From the NCBI GenBank assembly GCA_903844845.1, contig CAIMVG010000010.1, forward strand, positions 124,001-188,000: DNA of 64,000 nt. Direction: 5' to 3'. The notes beneath the pieces were generated by a model that saw nothing but the letters and a program-made list of their open reading frames with translations, made no database searches and was not told where the DNA came from. Position 1 is the first letter of the stretch, and each line of letters starts with the position of its first letter. A program made the position numbers and the translations under genes. Of this stretch, positions 37,253 to 46,070 are shown piece after piece. Source of the stretch: an uncultured Dehalococcoidia bacterium. GTDB taxonomy: Bacteria; Chloroflexota; Dehalococcoidia; Dehalococcoidales; UBA1222.

Positions 37253-37542
37253 AATCCACCTCTGAATCCAAACAACCGACCGTCTTAACGATGCAATTTC
37301 AGTGATTTTCGTGCCGCCTTACCCAACAATGGATTTTGGTCCCTCATCCCTGTTTGCTTAGCCCGACAATCCTTTATGTTACCGTTAATTTGATATGCGC
37401 TCAACAACAGATTTAAGGAAAATGTAATGTTTATTCATATCCATTTTATGATTATTTGAGCTCAATCAAGGTAAATTTATCGAGTAGATAATAAAACCAT
37501 TGGAATATGAGTATTGGCGCGGAGGCAAAATAACAGGATAAC

Positions 37543-37938
37543 ATGAATAAATTCTTCGGGATCACATTGATAGTACTTGCGGCAGCGATCGCTATCGTGC
37601 CGCAATTCACCCAATGCAAATCTTTCAGCTCCGACCTGGCGTCCAAAATGCCATGCCAGCAATCGGCATCTGCAGAGTTAGTCGTAGGCGCGCCATTGGC
37701 CGCGGTAGGGGCCTCGGTGTTCTCCATGAAACGGAGAAGCGGCTTTTGGGGCCTTTCATTTATCGGGATCGTACTCGGTGTATCGGCAATCCTTATCCCG
37801 ACCATGCTGATAGGCGTTTGCCCGGGGGGACTGATGCACTGCAACGTGCTGATGCGCCCCCTGCTGATTCTCCTGGGAGCAAGCACGTTTATCGTGAGCG
37901 GTTGGATGCTGGCATTAAGCCGAAATTTGAAGTATTAA
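37543..37938 (+). CDS. DUF4418 family membrane protein
   Basis: A 131-residue protein with four hydrophobic segments and conserved cysteines in FTQCKS, KMPCQQ and VCPGGLMHCN, the pattern I associate with DUF4418. The family has no firm function; members are often found beside MacB-like ABC transporters, which are not seen here. It stands alone after the tRNA gene. Confidence 0.6.
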   Translation: MNKFFGITLIVLAAAIAIVPQFTQCKSFSSDLASKMPCQQSASAELVVGAPLAAVGASVFSMKRRSGFWGLSFIGIVLGVSAILIPTMLIGVCPGGLMHCNVLMRPLLILLGASTFIVSGWMLALSRNLKY

Positions 37939-38087
37939 ACCCACACGCTAAAAGCGCAGCGGGTGCTGATAAATATTTACGGAATCACTTGATGGGAAAG
38001 CCACTGCTGTTCCAAGCGACGGAGCCCAGGGATATACTATCCGGTAATAAATGTTCGATCGCTTGAGAGCCCCAGCCTCCGGGATTT

Positions 38088-39194
38088 TCAATCACCACTT
38101 AATGACGGTATAACCTTTCCCGATTCTAACATTGAGGACACGAAGTATTTTCTTCGGAAAAAGAGGGCCACATTCACAAGAGTGATAAGGACCGGCACCT
38201 CCACCAACGGCCCGATAACAGCCACAAATGCCTGCCCCGAACCGATACCGAAAACCGCCACTGATACGGCTATCGCCAGTTCAAAGTTGTTACTGGATGC
38301 AGTAAGTGCGATAGTCGCGGTCTTCTCGTAAGTCGCTCCGATCTTCTTCCCCATGTAGAACGATACCAGGAACATTACGACGAAATAGATGAGAAGCGGA
38401 ACTGCGATGCGTAAAACATCCAAGGGGATCTGAACGATCAGTTTGCCTTTTAGTGAGAACATCACGACGATGGTGAAGAGCAAAGCAGCCAGAGTAACCG
38501 GGCTGATCCTGGGGATGAATTTGCTCTCATACCATCCGCGCCCCTTAGTCCTCAAGAAAATGAAACGCGTGAGCATCCCGCCAAAGAAAGGGATGCCCAG
38601 ATATATAAGTACGCTTTCAGCTATTTGGCCGATTGTCACATGAACAGTTGAACCGGCCAGGCCGAACCACGTAGGCAATATCGTGATAAATATATACGCG
38701 TACACCGAGTAGAACAGTATCTGAAAAATCGAATTGAATGCCACCAGCCCCGCAGCATATTCCGTGTCCCCTTTTGCCAGTTGGTTCCAAACGATCACCA
38801 TGGCTATGCAGCGGGCAAGCCCGATCATTATCAAACCTACCATGTAATCCGGGGATGGCCAGAGGAAACCGAGAAATAATATCGCAAGAAAAAACATGAG
38901 AAGAGGACCAAGAATCCAATTCTGAATCAGAGACAACCCGAGGATGCGCCAGTCTCGAAAAACTTTGCCTAATTCTTCATACTTGACCTTCGCAAGGGGC
39001 GGGTACATCATCAATATCAGCCCAACGGCAATCGGGATGGAAGTCGTGCCAACCGACAATTGTGTGATAGCGCGGCTTACCCCGGGAATGAAGTATCCGA
39101 GACCTACGCCGATCCCCATGGCCAGGAAAATCCACAGGGTAAGAAAACGGTCGAGAAGCGGCAACCTGGACTTTTCATTCTTTCCATCAGTCAT
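38088..39194 (-). CDS. acr3: Arsenite efflux permease ACR3
   Basis: A 368-residue membrane protein with about ten helices. The conserved Cys of the ACR3 family is Cys129 in LARCIAM, and [12 protein letters not shown] is the signature of helix 9. ACR3 exports arsenite, driven by the membrane potential or proton gradient; it can work alone or with ArsA. It is divergent from arsA, and its extended -10 (TGCTATAAT at 39330-39338, minus strand) lies beside the ATGCGCAT palindrome. Confidence 0.93.
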   Translation of the reverse strand: MTDGKNEKSRLPLLDRFLTLWIFLAMGIGVGLGYFIPGVSRAITQLSVGTTSIPIAVGLILMMYPPLAKVKYEELGKVFRDWRILGLSLIQNWILGPLLMFFLAILFLGFLWPSPDYMVGLIMIGLARCIAMVIVWNQLAKGDTEYAAGLVAFNSIFQILFYSVYAYIFITILPTWFGLAGSTVHVTIGQIAESVLIYLGIPFFGGMLTRFIFLRTKGRGWYESKFIPRISPVTLAALLFTIVVMFSLKGKLIVQIPLDVLRIAVPLLIYFVVMFLVSFYMGKKIGATYEKTATIALTASSNNFELAIAVSVAVFGIGSGQAFVAVIGPLVEVPVLITLVNVALFFRRKYFVSSMLESGKVIPSLSGD

Positions 39195-39316
39195 TGATTT
39201 CTCCTCGCGATTCCGCTTTGTTCTTGCCAGGCAGCTTGTTGATGGTTATTCTGTGCCAACCAAGAAATCTATTGACAATTAAATATTGACGATGTAGACT
39301 CCAATCAGATTTCTTA

Positions 39317-39324
39317 ATGCGCAT
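39317..39324. promoter_or_regulatory. ATGCGCAT operator candidate, acr3/arsA divergent promoter
   Basis: The palindrome ATGCGCAT, followed by GTTAGATTATAG. It lies at the expected start of the acr3 transcript and 16 bases past a forward -10 (TTGACA at 39272, 17 bases, TAGACT). The same core with similar flank occurs at 41273-41280 and 45519-45526. An ArsR-type repressor would be the natural reader, but none is encoded in the window. Confidence 0.6.
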
Positions 39325-39371
39325 GTTAGATTATAGCATAAAATACCTTTAATAAAAAAGGAGCAGGAAAA

Positions 39372-41216
39372 ATGATAAAGGATTATGTTCTCCCTTCCAA
39401 GAAAGGTACCACCCGTTACCTGTTTTTTTCCGGAAAAGGCGGGGTAGGAAAGAGTACTATGAGCTGCGCTACGGCTGTGTGGCTAGCGGGCAAGGGTTAT
39501 AAAACGATGCTGGTCACCACCGACCCTGCTCCGAATCTCAGCGATATATTCGGGCAAACCATCGGACATCGGGTAACTGCTATTGAGAAGGTACCGAACC
39601 TGCATGCCATTGAAATCAACCCCGATATGGCATCCGAAGAATATCGTGAAAGAGCCATCGCGCCGGTGCGGGGTATCCTCGAGGAGAAGCAGCTCGCCGT
39701 TATCATGGAACAGATGAAAAGCCCCTGCGTCGAAGAGGTGGCGGCTTTCGACAAATTTATTGAATTCATGGATGACCCTCAATACGACGTTGTAATCTTC
39801 GATACCGCCCCGACCGGGCACACCATACGCCTACTCGAATTGCCGAGCGGTTGGGACAAGGAGATATCCAAAGGGGGTTCCACCTGCATCGGTCCCAGCG
39901 CCTCCCTGCAGGGAGCCAAACTGAAATATGAGAAGGCCGTTTCGTACCTCCAGGACACCAGCAAAACATCTTTCGTCTTCGTACTCAAAGCTGAAAATCT
40001 TTCCATACTCGAAACCGCCAGAAGCCAGAAGGAACTGGGGGCCTTGGGGATAAATATCAACCTGCTGATTATAAACGGGTTGTTCCCGGCAGAGGCCTGC
40101 ACAGATGCTTTCTTCAAGAAAAAACTGGTCGAACAGGAACACCACATGGCGATTATCGATGACCAATTCAAAGCTATCGAAAGGTTTCGCTTCCCCCTGA
40201 TGCCATCCGAACTTAATGGTTTCAAATTACTGGAAGCGGTGGGCAGCTTTCTTTACGAAAATGACGCGCGGGAGCTGCCTTCCGCAGGTTCAGTACGGCA
40301 CAAGTCTTCAGGTATTTCTATAGTATTCGACGGCGACAAGATCAATCCGCTGCTGGTCCCTGCGGCCGGTGAAAAAACCAGGTACGTCTTCTTTACCGGC
40401 AAGGGTGGTGTAGGGAAAAGCACTGTGGCCTGTATGACAGCATTGCATATGGCGGAAAAGGGATTCAAGACCCTTATATTAACTACCGACCCTGCTTCGC
40501 ACCTTGAAGCTATCTTCGGGCAGGCAGTCGGGCACGAACCCAGGTTAATCGAGGGCGAACCTAACCTTTATGCCGCTCGTATCGACCAGAAAAAGGCGCT
40601 GGATGAATATCGGGCCCGCATCCTTGCGGCTGTTAAAGACCTCGGGGATGAAGTGATTACATCGGTGACTGAAGACCTTAATTCACCCTGCGCAGAAGAG
40701 ATGGCAGCTTTCGAAAAGTTCATGGCATACCTGGTTCCGGGACCGTACCAGGTGGTGGTGTTCGATACCGCCCCTACCGGGCATACCATCAGGCTGCTTG
40801 AATTGCCGTCTGATTGGCACGGATATATAGATCTCGGGTCCCTCACGAAAAAAACATCGGACGGGACCGTCCAGGAATACGACTCGGTCATCGCATCCAT
40901 GCGCGACCCGAAAAAGAGTACTTTCGCCTTCGTTATGTATCCGGAATTCACACCTATCGTAGAAGCCTGGCGGGCATCGGAGGATCTGAAAAAACAGGTA
41001 GGGATTCACACCGGTCTGGCAGTAGTCAACATGCTTATACCGCGCGAATCCGGCGACAATGCTTTTTTCGACAGCCGGCGCAGGCAACAAGAGAAATATC
41101 TGCCGCTGCTTCAGGAAAAATTCCCTGTTCCGCTGCTGGGCATACCCCTTTTCGACCATGAACCCGAAGGCCTTAAAGATCTGGCGGCGCTGGGTCGTAA
41201 GGTCTTCAAAACATAA
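39372..41216 (+). CDS. arsA: Arsenite-stimulated ATPase ArsA, double-domain
   Basis: A 614-residue protein formed of two homologous ATPase halves, each with a deviant P-loop FSGKGGVGKST / FTGKGGVGKST (starting near residues 21 and 343) and the signal-transduction motif DTAPTGHTIRLLELP. Metal-site cysteines are visible as KSPCVEE, STCIGPS and NSPCAEE, matching the three arsenite-binding cysteines of plasmid ArsA. It binds the cytoplasmic face of the arsenite permease, here ACR3 rather than ArsB, and is charged by ArsD (45558). Good ribosome binding site (AGGAG). Confidence 0.95.
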   Translation: MIKDYVLPSKKGTTRYLFFSGKGGVGKSTMSCATAVWLAGKGYKTMLVTTDPAPNLSDIFGQTIGHRVTAIEKVPNLHAIEINPDMASEEYRERAIAPVRGILEEKQLAVIMEQMKSPCVEEVAAFDKFIEFMDDPQYDVVIFDTAPTGHTIRLLELPSGWDKEISKGGSTCIGPSASLQGAKLKYEKAVSYLQDTSKTSFVFVLKAENLSILETARSQKELGALGININLLIINGLFPAEACTDAFFKKKLVEQEHHMAIIDDQFKAIERFRFPLMPSELNGFKLLEAVGSFLYENDARELPSAGSVRHKSSGISIVFDGDKINPLLVPAAGEKTRYVFFTGKGGVGKSTVACMTALHMAEKGFKTLILTTDPASHLEAIFGQAVGHEPRLIEGEPNLYAARIDQKKALDEYRARILAAVKDLGDEVITSVTEDLNSPCAEEMAAFEKFMAYLVPGPYQVVVFDTAPTGHTIRLLELPSDWHGYIDLGSLTKKTSDGTVQEYDSVIASMRDPKKSTFAFVMYPEFTPIVEAWRASEDLKKQVGIHTGLAVVNMLIPRESGDNAFFDSRRRQQEKYLPLLQEKFPVPLLGIPLFDHEPEGLKDLAALGRKVFKT

Positions 41217-41223
41217 AGTTGGA

Positions 41224-41285
41224 TTGACAAAAAGAGCTATTGGATGTAGTATCTTTTTGCACTCAATTGTAAATGCGCATATAAT
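41224..41285 (+). promoter_or_regulatory. Tandem promoters with ATGCGCAT site before the lipoate module
   Basis: P1: TTGACA, 17 bases, TAGTAT (41224-41252). P2: TTGCAC, 17 bases, TATAAT (41257-41285). The palindrome ATGCGCAT at 41273-41280 ends one base into the -10 box of P2, so a bound repressor would block P2 and also lie just downstream of P1. Confidence 0.65.
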
Positions 41286-41365
41286 AATCAACTATACGTT
41301 TATATAAAATCACAAGCATCTATGTTAGGGTGGATTATGGGCGGGCCGGTTCGGGGACCGAATTG

Positions 41366-41494
41366 ATGAAAAAAATCGAGGCTTCTTTCTCGAAAGTATT
41401 TCAGACCGAATTGGAACACATCTCAAAGCGCCGCTTGGCAGACATTTGTCTCACTCCAAGCTGCGACAAGGCAAGAGCGCGATGCAGAAACTAG
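41366..41494 (+). CDS. Possible 42-residue leader peptide before fabG-like gene
   Basis: An ATG frame behind GGGGA encodes a basic 42-residue peptide with three cysteines in its last 15 residues (CLTPSC ... RC). Its end overlaps the start of the reductase gene (ATG at 41482), as expected for a translationally coupled leader. No homologue is recognised. It could equally be an untranslated leader. Confidence 0.3.
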   Translation: MKKIEASFSKVFQTELEHISKRRLADICLTPSCDKARARCRN

Positions 41495-42198
41495 CTTTTG
41501 TTACCGGCGGAAACGGCGGGATCGGGACCGCTATTGTAGAGCGCCTGTTAAAAGACGACTACTTAGTGGCATACACATATTTCGAGCACGAAGCGGACCC
41601 GACCGGCATCTTAAAAAGATATCCCTGCGCTGCTTCATACCACTGCAACCTGCTGGACCTGGAAGAAGTCGATGCCTTAACCGACACCATCCTTGCCAAA
41701 TACCAAGTGGTTGACGTTCTCGTCAACAACGCAGGCGTGATGCGGGACCAGGTTTTTATCAAGATGGAGCGCGATCAGTGGGACCATGTCATGGATGTGA
41801 ACCTGAAATCGATTTTCAATTTTTCGCACGCATTCCTCCCTGGGATGATCAAGCAAAAATCCGGGCGTATCATCAATATCTCGTCTATCACCGGCCTCAA
41901 GGGGTTTGGGGGCAAAGCCAATTATTCGGCTTCCAAAGCGGGGATCATCGGATTCACTCGCTCGCTGGCAGTGGAAGTGGCATCCAGGGGGATTACAGTC
42001 AATGCCATAACCGCCGGAATGATTGATACTAAAATGATCCAAAGTATACCCGAAAAATCGATGGCATCCATACTGGATGCTATCCCTGCGCACCGTTTGG
42101 GCAAACCGGAAGAAGTCGCGTCGCTGGTGGCATTTCTGGCGGGAGAAGAAAGCGCCTACGTTACCGGCGAAGCCATTTCCATCAGCGGTGGATATTAA
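41482..42198 (+). CDS. Short-chain reductase, FabG-like (3-oxoacyl-ACP reductase)
   Basis: A 238-residue SDR enzyme: cofactor loop TGGNGGIG at 8-15, NNAGVM, catalytic Ser in NISSITG and the YSASK pair, C-terminal VTGEAISISGGY. It resembles FabG and acetoacetyl-CoA reductases. Given lipB and lipA directly downstream, a role in supplying octanoyl-ACP for lipoate synthesis is plausible but inferred. The start at 41482 (MQKLAFVTGG) fits the family; an upstream ATG at 41446 would add 12 residues. Confidence 0.85.
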   Translation: MQKLAFVTGGNGGIGTAIVERLLKDDYLVAYTYFEHEADPTGILKRYPCAASYHCNLLDLEEVDALTDTILAKYQVVDVLVNNAGVMRDQVFIKMERDQWDHVMDVNLKSIFNFSHAFLPGMIKQKSGRIINISSITGLKGFGGKANYSASKAGIIGFTRSLAVEVASRGITVNAITAGMIDTKMIQSIPEKSMASILDAIPAHRLGKPEEVASLVAFLAGEESAYVTGEAISISGGY

Positions 42199-42204
42199 AA
42201 CAAA

Positions 42205-42924
42205 ATGGTGGATGAAATATTGAGCAGATGCGGTCTTTGCCGGCTTGGGCGGATTGCCTATCCGGAAGCTGCAGCTTTACAGCAAAAACTGGTAACCGCC
42301 CGATTCGATGGCAGAATCGGCGATATTTTGCTGGTGCTGGAACATCCCCCAACGATCACCTTGGGGAAATTTGCGAAGGTTGAAAATATACTTCTCCCTC
42401 CCGAAGTTTTGGCAACCAGAGGAATCGGCATTTATACCTCAAACCGGGGAGGCGATGTGACGTTTCATTGCCCCGGCCAACTTCTGATACACCCGGTTAT
42501 GGATTTAAAAAGAAAACCAGGGGGATTGCGAGGATTCATAACCAACCTGGAGGAGGTGGCCCTCAGGGTGCTTTGGGGTTATGATATCCCGGCTGAAAGA
42601 TGGTCGGAACACCCGGGCTTATGGGTGAAAGGCAAACAGATAGGTGCGCTCGGCTTGCACTTCAGTCATGGTATCAGCGAACATGGCCTCTCTTTGAATG
42701 TGGATCCGGATCTCCTCTCATTCGAAGTGATCAATTTATGCGGGATGCCCGGCAAAGTCCCTGCCAGTATTGCAAGCGAACTCGGGGAAAATATTACCAT
42801 GACGGAAGTCGAGGAAAAGGTCATTCGATCCTTTTCCGAAGTGTTTAGTGTAGAAGTTGAACCTATTTCAAGAGAAAATTTGGAAGGAGCGTGCAGTGAG
42901 CCAGAGGCTGCCCGAATGGTTTAA
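42205..42924 (+). CDS. lipB: Octanoyl-ACP:protein octanoyltransferase, copy 1
   Basis: A 239-residue LipB: it moves octanoyl from ACP to the target lysine of lipoyl domains. The pattern HPPTITLGKF, RGGDVTFHCPGQL, catalytic Lys144 in GKQIGALGL, HGLSLNV and catalytic Cys179 in INLCGMPG are all present. It starts six bases after the fabG-like stop and overlaps lipA. A second, similar lipB lies at 47563-48258. The first 15 residues include an extra CGLC not typical of the family. Confidence 0.93.
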   Translation: MVDEILSRCGLCRLGRIAYPEAAALQQKLVTARFDGRIGDILLVLEHPPTITLGKFAKVENILLPPEVLATRGIGIYTSNRGGDVTFHCPGQLLIHPVMDLKRKPGGLRGFITNLEEVALRVLWGYDIPAERWSEHPGLWVKGKQIGALGLHFSHGISEHGLSLNVDPDLLSFEVINLCGMPGKVPASIASELGENITMTEVEEKVIRSFSEVFSVEVEPISRENLEGACSEPEAARMV

Positions 42925-43786
42925 GCAAAAGTTGCCGCGAGCCGGTGAGACCAGCCATGTTGAACGGCTGCTTTCGCAACTGAAGCTGCACACTGTATGT
43001 GAAGGAGCGCATTGCCCGAATATCGGCCAATGTTTTTCAAACGGTACGGCCACATTCATGATTATGGGTGAAGTTTGCACCCGTAACTGCACATTCTGCG
43101 CTGTAAAGAAGGGTTTTCCGCCGGCTCTCGACCCCGACGAACCGCTTCGTGTGACAGAAGCGGTCAGCCAACTCGGTTTGAAGTACGTAGTAATCACATG
43201 CGTTACCCGTGACGATCTTCCAGACGGGGGCGCAGCACATTTTTCAGCCACTATACACTCGCTTCATGACAAAATGCCTGAACTTAAAGTCGAGGTGCTT
43301 GTTTCGGACATGAAGGGCAACCCTGCATCGGTAAACACGGTCGTAGCGGCGGGCCCGGACGTTTTTTCACATAATCTGGAAACCGTGCCCCGATTGTATG
43401 CGGGGGTCAGGCCTATGGCGGGTTACCTGCGTTCTCTGGACGTGCTCAGAATGGCTAAGGAATGCGACCCGCTCATCGTTACCAAATCTGGTTTGATGCT
43501 GGGTTTAGGCGAGACCAGGGATGAGGTTATCGAGGTTATGCGCGACCTGAGGCTTACGGGTTGCGACCTCTTATCACTGGGACAGTACCTTGCACCGTCA
43601 TCCGAACACCACCCCGTGATTACTTTCGTGACTCCGGCGGAATTTGCTGAGTACGAGCAGATAGGCTTGCAGGAAGGATTCAAAGGCGTGGCATCCGCTC
43701 CCCTTGTTAGAAGTTCTTTCAGGGCCTCCGAATTATACGAACGCGTAAAAAAACCCTTGTCCACGACATCTATTAACATGCAGTAA
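42896..43786 (+). CDS. lipA: Lipoyl synthase
   Basis: A 296-residue radical SAM enzyme inserting two sulfurs into protein-bound octanoyl groups. The auxiliary cluster ligands are Cys35, 40, 46 (CEGAHCPNIGQC), the SAM-cluster ligands Cys61, 65, 68 (CTRNCTFC), and the C-terminal RSS motif is in LVRSSFRA. The GTG at 42896 is preferred because AAGGAG precedes it; it overlaps lipB by 29 bases. A longer frame from 42857 lies inside lipB. Together with LipB it completes de novo lipoylation. Confidence 0.95.
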   Translation: MSQRLPEWFKQKLPRAGETSHVERLLSQLKLHTVCEGAHCPNIGQCFSNGTATFMIMGEVCTRNCTFCAVKKGFPPALDPDEPLRVTEAVSQLGLKYVVITCVTRDDLPDGGAAHFSATIHSLHDKMPELKVEVLVSDMKGNPASVNTVVAAGPDVFSHNLETVPRLYAGVRPMAGYLRSLDVLRMAKECDPLIVTKSGLMLGLGETRDEVIEVMRDLRLTGCDLLSLGQYLAPSSEHHPVITFVTPAEFAEYEQIGLQEGFKGVASAPLVRSSFRASELYERVKKPLSTTSINMQ

Positions 43787-43804
43787 AAGTATTAAGGAGA
43801 TATT

Positions 43805-44620
43805 ATGTCAGAGAATAAAGAAAAACAAAATCCCCGGAAAAGAAATACATTTCGTGTTATAACCTTTTCCAGGCGGCAGTTCTTAAAGCACGCTGCAGTA
43901 GCAGCAGCGGGAGTGGCAATTGCCTCTTTGCCTGCCGCTTGTAAATCGTCCGGCACCTCCCAAAAAGCGACCGCTGAAACCACGCCGCCCGGAACCACGG
44001 TTATAACCTCGACCTCCCCATCATCCATTGCGACCTCAACTACTCCAACCTCGAGTGCGCCCGTTCCCACCTCAACAACTCCGACTTCGAGTACGCCCGT
44101 TCCAACCTCCACGACTCCCCTAACCAGTACGGTCACTTCGAGTACACCTCCCGCCAACGGTTATAATTACATACCTTCGACAGTCACACCACCGTTGAAG
44201 CCCGTACCCGGGACAACCTGTGTGGTTGCCACCGACAGGTCTTATTCACAGGACCACATATGGGTTCTACCTCTGCCTAACAATGTAGCAGTTATGGGAA
44301 TCAGCTCTACTATGGTCGAAATCCTCACTGAACCACATAAAATATCTTTGTCGCCAGTCGGAACAATACTTTCGAAAGGTGATATGTTCGGTTCCATAGA
44401 AGGGTTCAAAATGGCTTCCGATTTATTGACGCCCATCACAGGTGCGGTCATCGAAGTTGACAGTTGGGTATTGGCACAGTCGAGCGAACAGGGGGTGATC
44501 GCTCAAATTAATGATGACCCTTATCGAACCGGGTGGCTCACTGTCGTTCAACTTAGCAAGCCTGCGGAATTGAGCACATTGCTCACATCCCAACAGTACA
44601 TTAATCTCCTGGCTAAATAA
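43805..44620 (+). CDS. Tat-exported lipoprotein with GcvH-like lipoyl domain, copy 1
   Basis: A 271-residue protein. A twin-arginine signal (FSRRQFLK at 21-28) and hydrophobic core end at the lipobox LPAAC (Cys46). A Ser/Thr/Pro linker fills about 50-120. From about 140 the sequence follows glycine cleavage H protein: YSQDHIWV, the lipoyl-lysine hairpin IEGFKMASDLLTPITG (Lys202), and NDDPYRTGWLTVV. It should be octanoylated and thiolated by the adjacent LipB/LipA in the cytoplasm, folded, exported by Tat and membrane-anchored. A Cys (139) precedes the domain. No GcvP or GcvT is nearby, so a glycine cleavage role is unlikely. Confidence 0.85.
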   Translation: MSENKEKQNPRKRNTFRVITFSRRQFLKHAAVAAAGVAIASLPAACKSSGTSQKATAETTPPGTTVITSTSPSSIATSTTPTSSAPVPTSTTPTSSTPVPTSTTPLTSTVTSSTPPANGYNYIPSTVTPPLKPVPGTTCVVATDRSYSQDHIWVLPLPNNVAVMGISSTMVEILTEPHKISLSPVGTILSKGDMFGSIEGFKMASDLLTPITGAVIEVDSWVLAQSSEQGVIAQINDDPYRTGWLTVVQLSKPAELSTLLTSQQYINLLAK

Positions 44621-44683
44621 CCCCGGGGATAAATTCTAGATTAGAGTAGGGATGGGGTAAAGGTTTAAATCGGGAGGAATAGC

Positions 44684-45445
44684 ATGTCGGACGAATTAAG
44701 AAATAGTAGCGGAGAAATCTCCAGAAGGAATTTTCTAAAAGACACCGGTATTATCCTCGGAGGAGTAACACTGGCATCACTCGGAATCAATTCCGCGTGC
44801 AGCCCTACAACAACCTCAACCACGACAAAGGCATCCGAAACGACCTCACCAGAGATGACCGCTTCTCAACAACCCGTTACCATCCCAACCTCCGAGGCTA
44901 CGACACAATCCCCCTCCATTACCACTACCGCGGCATCAACCTCCGCCACGATTAGCGCGACCCCTACTATCCCGGCCTATTCGTATACCCCTCCAAGCGT
45001 TTTACCGCCGCTTATAACAGTTACCGGCACCGCCTGTGTTGTTGCGACGGACCGGGTTTATTCTGCCGACCATGTATGGGTCAAAACGATATCGACGGCA
45101 ACCGGCATAGCCGTACTCGGAATCACCACAACTCTGGACGAAATACTCTTTGAACCGTTCAAGATTTCATTGCCAAAAGTTGGCTTTAAAATGACCGCTG
45201 GAGATAGCTTCGGAACGATTGAAGGATACAAAATGAGTGCCGACCTGTTAACCCCGGTCTCGGGAACCGTTCTCCAAATAAACGATTTTTTAAACTCTCT
45301 GGTTATTCAGGGCACAGTTCTGGAACCCGTAATTAATGACCCCTATAACAGCGGATGGATGCTCGTGATCCAGTTGACAAGGACTTCCGAACTCAACAGT
45401 CTTCTGACGGCACAGGCATACAGGGAACTTGTGGCCCATAATTAG
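44684..45445 (+). CDS. Tat-exported lipoprotein with GcvH-like lipoyl domain, copy 2
   Basis: A 253-residue paralogue of the preceding gene. Tat signal ISRRNFLK, lipobox INSAC (Cys39), Ser/Thr-rich linker to about residue 95, then the H-protein-like domain: YSADHVWV, IEGYKMSADLLTPVSG with lipoyl-type Lys183, NDPYNSGWMLVI. The pre-domain Cys118 in GTACVVATDR is conserved between the copies, whereas the linkers are not, so both the Cys and the lipoyl lysine appear selected. Ribosome binding site GGGAGG. It lies 63 bases after copy 1. Confidence 0.85.
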   Translation: MSDELRNSSGEISRRNFLKDTGIILGGVTLASLGINSACSPTTTSTTTKASETTSPEMTASQQPVTIPTSEATTQSPSITTTAASTSATISATPTIPAYSYTPPSVLPPLITVTGTACVVATDRVYSADHVWVKTISTATGIAVLGITTTLDEILFEPFKISLPKVGFKMTAGDSFGTIEGYKMSADLLTPVSGTVLQINDFLNSLVIQGTVLEPVINDPYNSGWMLVIQLTRTSELNSLLTAQAYRELVAHN

Positions 45446-45480
45446 GGGAGTTAACATTGCCCAAAACACTTGAAAAGTTC

Positions 45481-45526
45481 TTGACTTTTCATTTTTGTGT
45501 GGTATATTATAAGCTGAAATGCGCAT
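45481..45526 (+). promoter_or_regulatory. arsD promoter with ATGCGCAT operator candidate
   Basis: TTGACT, 18 bases, TATTAT (45481-45510), then ATGCGCAT at 45519-45526 over the expected transcription start, followed by ATTAGGATAACGATG. The flank matches the acr3/arsA site (ATGCGCAT, then TTAG and ATA at the same spacing). Confidence 0.65.
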
Positions 45527-45557
45527 ATTAGGATAACGATGAAATGAGGAAAAATAA

Positions 45558-45872
45558 ATGATTCATAAAAAGCTGGCAATCTTTGAAGGCACCATGTGCT
45601 GCGAATCCGGTGTATGCGGCGTGGAACCGAATATGACGCTGGTCGAATTCAATGAAACCCTGAAGAAATTGAAAAAAGACTTCCCGGAGTTGACAATTCA
45701 ACGGGCAAATATGTCATACAATCTTGAAGTATTCGTAAAGAACCCGGATATTTTGAAAATTGTCAGGGAAAAAGGGCTGGACACATTACCTATAATGAGT
45801 ATCGACGGAAACATCTTCTCGAATACAAAATACCCGAAATACGAAGAACTAAAACAAGCCCTCGAGACCTGA
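45558..45872 (+). CDS. arsD: Arsenic metallochaperone ArsD
   Basis: A 104-residue thioredoxin-fold protein with the arsenite-binding triad Cys14, Cys15, Cys20 in MCCESGVCG, exactly the ArsD signature. ArsD hands As(III) or Sb(III) to ArsA and is a weak repressor in some operons. It is separated from arsA by the lipoate module yet carries the same promoter palindrome. A GAGG site precedes its ATG. Confidence 0.92.
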   Translation: MIHKKLAIFEGTMCCESGVCGVEPNMTLVEFNETLKKLKKDFPELTIQRANMSYNLEVFVKNPDILKIVREKGLDTLPIMSIDGNIFSNTKYPKYEELKQALET

Positions 45873-46070
45873 CGCAACTTACCCTGGACATTGGGAGAGA
45901 GTCTAAAGACACTCAAGCATCTGAAGGAGATAGCTTAGGTAGGGCCGAGCGCGAATTACCCGGTCCGGGGCGTCGGAGACGAATCAAAAGACGATGTTGT
46001 CATTTTTATGTATAGCTGGACAAGTTTTTAAGTTTGAAACATAGTAAAACGAGACGGAAGGAGAATAACA

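Noticed and set aside
43805-45445. Glycine cleavage H proteins
   Set aside because: The lipoyl domains match, but Tat signals, lipoboxes and stalks place them outside the cell, and gcvP/gcvT are absent.
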